Source: Streptomyces sp. NBC_01478 (GTDB taxonomy: Bacteria; Actinomycetota; Actinomycetes; Streptomycetales; Streptomycetaceae). Taken from it: 64,000 nt of DNA. The stretch lies in NCBI RefSeq assembly GCF_036227225.1, contig NZ_CP109444.1, forward strand, positions 3,081,501 through 3,145,500, read 5' to 3'. The translations under genes were made by a program, and so were the position numbers. Under the pieces are notes generated by a model. The model had not been told where the DNA came from and did no database searches. It saw only the letters and a program-made list of their open reading frames with translations. Of the stretch, positions 59,308-64,000 are shown in pieces. Every line of letters starts with the position of its first letter. Position 1 is the first letter of the stretch.

Positions 59308-59409
59308 CCGGGCTCCCCGTGGCTGGACCGTGCGTTCCTGAGGTCCTAACGGGTGAACCGGGTGTCAGGTGTTGCTCGCACACACCCCGTGTGAGCGGAC
59401 GCCCCCTCG

Positions 59410-59742
59410 TCAGCCGTTGCTCGGGCCGCCGACCTGGATGCCCGCCATGCGGCTCCATTCGTACGGGCCCGTCTTCACCTTGGCCGCGAACTCGCCGTCG
59501 AAGTCCTCGTGGACGGTGATGCCGGACTTCTCGACGGCCTGCTGGGCGATCTCGTAGGTCGTGGCGACGAGGTCGCCCCAGCCGCCGTCCTCGCCGACGA
59601 GGACGATGCGGGCGCCGCGCTCCCCGATGTACGCGACCTGGCCCTCGGCCCCGCCGTGCGCCTTGGAGAAGGTGCCGATCTGCTTGGCGAGGCGGGCCAC
59701 CTGGCGCTCGGCCTTCGCGTCAACCTGCTGCGTGTCTGCCAT
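59410..59742 (-). CDS. Small conserved actinobacterial protein
   Basis: A 110-residue soluble protein: ERQVARLAKQIGTFSKAHGG, then a beta strand with GQVAYIGERGARIVLVGEDG, and GPYEWSRMAGIQVGG at the end. I recognise it only as a conserved gene between the ctaA and ctaB regions in Streptomyces. Function unknown. Confidence 0.7.
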   Translation of the reverse strand: MADTQQVDAKAERQVARLAKQIGTFSKAHGGAEGQVAYIGERGARIVLVGEDGGWGDLVATTYEIAQQAVEKSGITVHEDFDGEFAAKVKTGPYEWSRMAGIQVGGPSNG

Positions 59743-59795
59743 GCCCAGGATGCTACCGACGGGTAGATCGAACGGCGACGGGCGGGGTGAGTGAC

Positions 59796-59843
59796 TCCTG
59801 CCTCAGGTCCTGCCCCAGGCCTTACCTCAGGCCCTACCTCAGG
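59796..59843 (-). repeat. Four 12-bp tandem repeats across the ctaB stop
   Basis: On the plus strand: TCCTGCCTCAGG, TCCTGCCCCAGG, CCTTACCTCAGG, CCCTACCTCAGG. The last unit encodes the final residues and stop of CtaB; the other three lie beyond the stop. It looks like replication-slippage expansion of the gene end. Confidence 0.75.
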
Positions 59844-60781
59844 AAGGGGTCCACCGCGATCGCCACGAACAGGAGGGACACATAGGTGATCGACCAGTGG
59901 AACAGCCGCATCTCCTTGAGCTTGCCGCCGGTCACCTCGGCCTTGGCGCGGTTCTGCAGCCCGTGCGCCTCCCACAGCCAGAAGCCGCCGGCCAGCAGTG
60001 CGACCAGGGTGTAGAACCAGCCCGTGTAGCCGAGGGGCGTGAGCAGCAGGGAGACCGCGACCATGACCCAGCTGTAGATCACGATCTGCCGGGCGACCAC
60101 CTTGTTCGAGGCGACGACCGGGAGCATCGGCACGCCCACGCGCGCGTAGTCGTCGCGGACCTTCATGGAGAGCGGCCAGTAGTGCGGCGGCGTCCAGAAG
60201 AACATGACGAGGAAGAGGATGATCGGCGCCCAGGACATCGAGTCCTTGACCGCGGACCAGCCGATGAGCACCGGGAGGCAGCCGGCGATGCCGCCCCACA
60301 CGATGTTCTGCGAGGTACGGCGTTTGAGGATCATCGTGTAGACGACGACGTAGAAGAGGAGCGCTCCGAGCGCGAGCCACGCGGACAGCCAGTTGACGGT
60401 CAGGCCGAAGAGGAGTGTCGAGACGACGGCGAGGGTGATGCCGAAGGCGAGGCACTCGCGGGGGCTGACCATCCCGGTGACCAGGGGGCGCTGCGAGGTG
60501 CGGTCCATGAGCGCGTCGATGTCGCGGTCGATGTACATGTTGAGCGCGTTCGCGCCACCGGCGGACAGGTAGCCGCCGACACAGGTGAGGAGGACCAGCT
60601 TGAGGTCCGGTACACCCTGCTGGGCCAGGAACATCACCGGAACGGTGGTGATCAGCAGCAGCTCGATGATCCGCGGCTTCGTCAACGCCACGAACGCCAT
60701 GACCCGGGCCCCGATCGGCCGTCGGCTCGGGCTCTGACTCGCCCCGACAATCCCCGCTGGACGGGATTCAACGGCCGTCAC
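59834..60781 (-). CDS. ctaB: Protoheme IX farnesyltransferase (heme O synthase)
   Basis: A 315-residue UbiA-superfamily membrane protein with about nine helices. The Asp-rich motif [20 protein letters not shown] and the second block [17 protein letters not shown] bind prenyl diphosphate and Mg2+. It makes heme O, the substrate of CtaA. It starts at a GTG at 60781 with AGGGG upstream; an ATG at 60802 is an alternative. Confidence 0.92.
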   Translation of the reverse strand: MTAVESRPAGIVGASQSPSRRPIGARVMAFVALTKPRIIELLLITTVPVMFLAQQGVPDLKLVLLTCVGGYLSAGGANALNMYIDRDIDALMDRTSQRPLVTGMVSPRECLAFGITLAVVSTLLFGLTVNWLSAWLALGALLFYVVVYTMILKRRTSQNIVWGGIAGCLPVLIGWSAVKDSMSWAPIILFLVMFFWTPPHYWPLSMKVRDDYARVGVPMLPVVASNKVVARQIVIYSWVMVAVSLLLTPLGYTGWFYTLVALLAGGFWLWEAHGLQNRAKAEVTGGKLKEMRLFHWSITYVSLLFVAIAVDPFLR

Positions 60782-61143
60782 GCACACCCCTGACAGAGAC
60801 ATCCCAGCAAGCCTTCGGGTGTGAACTCCCCGTAAAGGCTCACGCGTACCACGCCACTGTAGACGTTGCCCAGACCCGGACATTCGCGGGGGTGGGGTCG
60901 TGTTGGGGAGCACCCCCGGAAGAGCTGATCACGCCTCTGTTGAGCACTCGAACGAGCACCTCCGTATTCAGTTGCCGAATACGAAACGACCCAGTCGGGA
61001 GGCGGATCCGCGAGAGTCCCGGCAGTCTGGAATGACTCGAAAAAATGCACGTTCTTACGGGGGTAGGCTCGACAACGGCCGGTGGGCGCCGCGTGCACCG
61101 GCATTCGACATGCGTGACATGTGGAGAGGAGCCCTGACCCAGG
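60782..61143. promoter_or_regulatory. ctaB-tkt intergenic region with inverted repeat
   Basis: This 362-bp gap separates the divergent ctaB and tkt genes. CGTATTC (60963-60969) and GAATACG (60977-60983) are perfect inverted repeats 7 bp apart near its middle, a candidate operator for one or both genes. A TAGGCT near 61067 is a possible -10 for tkt. No RNA gene or terminator is visible. Confidence 0.5.
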
Positions 61144-63231
61144 GTGAGCACCAAGCCGACCACCACAGACCTCGAGTGGACCGAGTTGGACCAGCGGGCG
61201 GTGGACACCGCCCGCGTCCTGGCCGCCGATGCCGTACAGAAGGTCGGTAACGGCCATCCCGGTACGGCGATGAGCCTGGCCCCGGCCGCGTACACCCTCT
61301 TCCAGAAGGTGATGCGCCACGACCCCGCCGACGCCGACTGGGTCGGACGCGACCGGTTCGTGCTGTCCGCCGGTCACTCGTCCCTGACCCTCTACACGCA
61401 GCTCTACCTGGCCGGTTTCGGCCTGGAGCTGGCCGACCTCGAAGCGTTCCGTACGTGGGGCTCCAAGACTCCGGGGCACCCCGAGTACGGGCACACCACC
61501 GGTGTGGAGACGACGACCGGCCCGCTGGGCCAGGGTGTCGCCAACGCCGTGGGCATGGCGATGGCCGCCCGCTACGAGCGCGGTCTGTTCGACCCGGACG
61601 CCCCGCAGGGCGAGTCCCCCTTCGACCACTTCATCTACGCGATCGCCGGTGACGGCTGCCTCCAGGAGGGCATCTCCGCGGAGGCGTCCTCCATGGCCGG
61701 CCACCAGGAGCTCGGCAACCTCATCCTCCTGTGGGACGACAACCACATCTCCATCGAGGGCGACACCGAGACCGCGGTCTCCGAGGACACCGTCAAGCGC
61801 TACGAGGCCTACGGCTGGCACGTCCAGCGCGTCGCCCCGAAGCCGGACGGCGACCTCGACCCGCACGCCATCTACAACGCCATCGAGGCCGCGAAGAAGG
61901 TGACGAACAAGCCGTCGTTCATCGCGATGCGCTCGATCATCGCCTGGCCCGCGCCGAACGCGCAGAACACCGAGGCCGCGCACGGCTCGGCGCTCGGCGC
62001 CGACGAGGTCGCGGCCACCAAGCGCGTCCTCGGCTTCGACCCGGAGAAGTCCTTCGACGTCTCCGACGACGTCCTCAAGCACACCCGCCAGGCGCTGGAG
62101 CGGGGCCGCGAGGCGAAGGCCACGTGGGACCCGTCGTACCAGGAGTGGCGCACGAACAACCCGGAGCGCGCCGCCGAGTACGACCGCATCCGCGCGGGCG
62201 AGCTGCCGGCCGGCTGGGAGGAGCAGCTCCCCGTGTTCGAGGCGGGCAAGGGTGTCGCCACCCGTGCCGCGTCCGGCAAGGTGCTCCAGGCGCTCGGTGC
62301 CGTCATCCCCGAGCTGTGGGGCGGCTCCGCCGACCTCGCGGGCTCCAACAACACGACGATCGACAAGACCTCCTCGTTCCTCCCGGCGGACAACCCGCTG
62401 CCGGAGGCGAACCCGTACGGCCGCACGATCCACTTCGGCATCCGCGAGCACTCCATGGGCGCGGAGCTGAACGGCATCACCCTGCACGGCAACACGCGTG
62501 CCTACGGCGGTACGTTCCTCGTCTTCTCCGACTACATGCGCAACGCGGTCCGTCTCTCCGCGCTGATGCACCTGCCGGTGACGTACGTGTGGACGCACGA
62601 CTCCGTCGGTCTCGGCGAGGACGGCCCGACCCACCAGCCGGTCGAGCACCTCGCGTCGCTGCGCGCGATCCCGGGCCTGAACGTGGTCCGCCCGGCCGAC
62701 GCCAACGAGACGGCGATCGCCTGGCGCGAGGTCCTGCGCCGCTACACGAAGGTCTACGGCGAGGGCGCCCCGCACGGTTTCGCGCTGACGCGCCAGGGTG
62801 TGCCGACGTACGAGGCCAACGAGGACACCGCCAAGGGCGGCTATGTGCTGTTCGAGGCGTCCACGGGTACGCCCGAGGTGATCCTCATCGGCACCGGTTC
62901 CGAGGTGCACGTGGCCGTCGAGGCGCGCGAGCAGCTCGAGGCTTCCGGTGTGCCGACGCGGGTCGTGTCCATGCCGTGTGTGGAGTGGTTCGACGCGCAG
63001 GACCAGGGGTACCGGGAGAGCGTGCTGCCGCCGTCCGTCAAGGCGCGGGTCGCGGTCGAGGCCGGGATCGGCCTGACCTGGTACCGCTTCGTCGGGGACG
63101 CCGGTCGCATCGTTTCCCTGGAGCACTTCGGGGCTTCCGCCGACGGCAAGGTGCTCTTCCAGGAGTTCGGCTTCACTGCCGAGAATGTGGCCGCCAAGGC
63201 CCGGGAATCCATCGCCGCCGCCCAGAGCTGA
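61144..63231 (+). CDS. tkt: Transketolase
   Basis: A 695-residue thiamine-diphosphate enzyme of the pentose phosphate pathway. N-terminal GNGHPGTAMSLAPAAYTLF, the TPP/Mg2+ motif AGDGCLQEG...N and catalytic Glu of GIREHSMGAELNG are present, as is VWTHDSVGLGEDGPTHQPVE. The start is the GTG at 61144 with GAGAGGAG upstream. tal follows 33 bp later in the same operon. Confidence 0.95.
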   Translation: MSTKPTTTDLEWTELDQRAVDTARVLAADAVQKVGNGHPGTAMSLAPAAYTLFQKVMRHDPADADWVGRDRFVLSAGHSSLTLYTQLYLAGFGLELADLEAFRTWGSKTPGHPEYGHTTGVETTTGPLGQGVANAVGMAMAARYERGLFDPDAPQGESPFDHFIYAIAGDGCLQEGISAEASSMAGHQELGNLILLWDDNHISIEGDTETAVSEDTVKRYEAYGWHVQRVAPKPDGDLDPHAIYNAIEAAKKVTNKPSFIAMRSIIAWPAPNAQNTEAAHGSALGADEVAATKRVLGFDPEKSFDVSDDVLKHTRQALERGREAKATWDPSYQEWRTNNPERAAEYDRIRAGELPAGWEEQLPVFEAGKGVATRAASGKVLQALGAVIPELWGGSADLAGSNNTTIDKTSSFLPADNPLPEANPYGRTIHFGIREHSMGAELNGITLHGNTRAYGGTFLVFSDYMRNAVRLSALMHLPVTYVWTHDSVGLGEDGPTHQPVEHLASLRAIPGLNVVRPADANETAIAWREVLRRYTKVYGEGAPHGFALTRQGVPTYEANEDTAKGGYVLFEASTGTPEVILIGTGSEVHVAVEAREQLEASGVPTRVVSMPCVEWFDAQDQGYRESVLPPSVKARVAVEAGIGLTWYRFVGDAGRIVSLEHFGASADGKVLFQEFGFTAENVAAKARESIAAAQS

Positions 63232-63264
63232 CGCTGACAAACGACACGTAGGAGATGCATTTCC

Positions 63265-64000
63265 ATGACAGACGCACTCAAGCGCCTCTCCGAGGAAGGC
63301 GTCGCGATCTGGCTGGACGACCTGTCGCGCAAGCGGATCACGTCCGGCAACCTCGCCGAACTGATCGACCAGCAGCACGTCGTGGGCGTCACCACCAACC
63401 CGTCGATCTTCCAGAAGGCCATCTCGTCGGGCGACGGTTACGAGCAGCAGCTCACCGACCTCGCCGCCCGCAAGGTGACCGTCGAGGAAGCCATCCGCAT
63501 GATCACGACGGCGGACGTCCGTGACGCCGCCGACATCCTGCGCCCGGTCTTCGACGCGAGCGGCGGCCAGGACGGCCGGGTGTCGATCGAGGTCGACCCG
63601 CGCCTCGCGCACAACACGGCGGCGACGATCGCCGAGGCCAAGCAGCTCGCGTGGCTGGTGGACCGGCCCAACACCCTGATCAAGATCCCGGCCACCAGGG
63701 CGGGCCTCCCGGCGATCACCGAGGTCATCGGCCTCGGTATCAGCGTCAACGTCACGCTGATCTTCTCGCTGGCGCGCTACCGCGAGGTGATGGACGCGTT
63801 CATCGCCGGCCTGGAGAAGGCCAAGGAGCGCGGCCTGGACCTCTCGAAGATCCACTCCGTGGCGTCCTTCTTCGTGTCCCGCGTGGACACCGAGATCGAC
63901 AAGCGGATCGACGTGCTGGGCACCGACGAGGCCAAGGCCGCCCGCGGCAAGGCCGGTCTCGCCAACGCGCGGCTCGCCTACGAGGCGTACGAAGAGGTCT
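63265..64000 (+). CDS. tal: Transaldolase (5' part, cut by window end)
   Basis: The ATG at 63265 (GGAGA upstream) opens a transaldolase: [38 protein letters not shown], then the Schiff-base Lys in NTLIKIPAT and [11 protein letters not shown]. 245 codons are present and the frame is still open at 64000. It works with transketolase in the pentose phosphate pathway. Confidence 0.95.
   Translation, partial: MTDALKRLSEEGVAIWLDDLSRKRITSGNLAELIDQQHVVGVTTNPSIFQKAISSGDGYEQQLTDLAARKVTVEEAIRMITTADVRDAADILRPVFDASGGQDGRVSIEVDPRLAHNTAATIAEAKQLAWLVDRPNTLIKIPATRAGLPAITEVIGLGISVNVTLIFSLARYREVMDAFIAGLEKAKERGLDLSKIHSVASFFVSRVDTEIDKRIDVLGTDEAKAARGKAGLANARLAYEAYEEV

Noticed and set aside
60778..63855. Very long open frame on the minus strand across tkt and tal
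   Set aside because: Composition lacks recognisable motifs and lies opposite two clear enzymes; long shadow frames are normal at this GC content.
1..64000. CRISPR array, prophage or biosynthetic gene cluster
   Set aside because: No regularly spaced direct repeats, phage structural genes, PKS/NRPS or integrase were found.

Overview
This is a stretch of high-GC actinobacterial chromosome, almost certainly Streptomyces. GTG starts and 4-base start/stop overlaps are frequent, promoters fit TTGAC-N17/18-TANNNT, several genes look leaderless, and the right half carries the core order dapD - suf - ctaA - ctaB - tkt - tal known from Streptomyces. There is no CRISPR array, complete insertion sequence, rRNA or ordinary tRNA.

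Left part (1-19,800) is sugar catabolism in three blocks. (a) A leftward regulon (155-8,995): FCD-type GntR regulator, DapA-like aldolase/dehydratase, IlvD/Edd sugar-acid dehydratase, two ABC permeases, Gfo/Idh dehydrogenase, DUF6807 (PmoA-like) protein and a GH43 glycosidase. Five copies of an AAGCGCTT operator-like core lie in this block and I found none elsewhere. (b) A divergent uronate block (11,355-14,519): uronate dehydrogenase facing 5-dehydro-4-deoxyglucarate dehydratase and an unrecognised partner, with matched promoters. (c) A DeoR regulator, substrate-binding lipoprotein, two permeases and a zinc dehydrogenase (14,789-19,794), probably for a polyol.

Middle (19,900-46,600) is mixed: a double-TerD protein, a TetR/MFS pair, ACC deaminase with its GntR regulator, then the most interesting locus. 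There a Ro60/Rsr (TROVE) gene is preceded on the same strand by three Y-RNA-like elements in about 390 bp. Two of them carry tRNA mimics whose halves are in circularly permuted order: variable arm or linker, T arm, an acceptor stem closed by a loop, then the D arm. Next come a Tat-exported PhoX-like phosphatase with a PHO box, a cytosolic trypsin-fold protein with a small partner, a secreted nuclease, a 45-residue peptide coupled to a Cys-rich protein whose 3' end is tandemly duplicated, a third DapA paralogue, two ECF sigma/membrane-protein pairs (one sigma gene split by a 40-bp palindromic repeat), dapD, and a TetR/SMR efflux pair.

Right part (46,621-64,000) is the suf iron-sulfur operon (sufR-B-D-Rieske-C-S-U-T) with a CAAC-N6-GTTG operator and a nearby iron-box-like site, an AAC(3)-like acetyltransferase, an ABC exporter, ctaA, a nucleotidyltransferase, an amidohydrolase, ctaB, transketolase and the 5' part of transaldolase. 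The 40-bp repeat that breaks the sigma gene also sits in frame in sufD.

All structures and sites were read by eye. No alignment, folding or database search was run.
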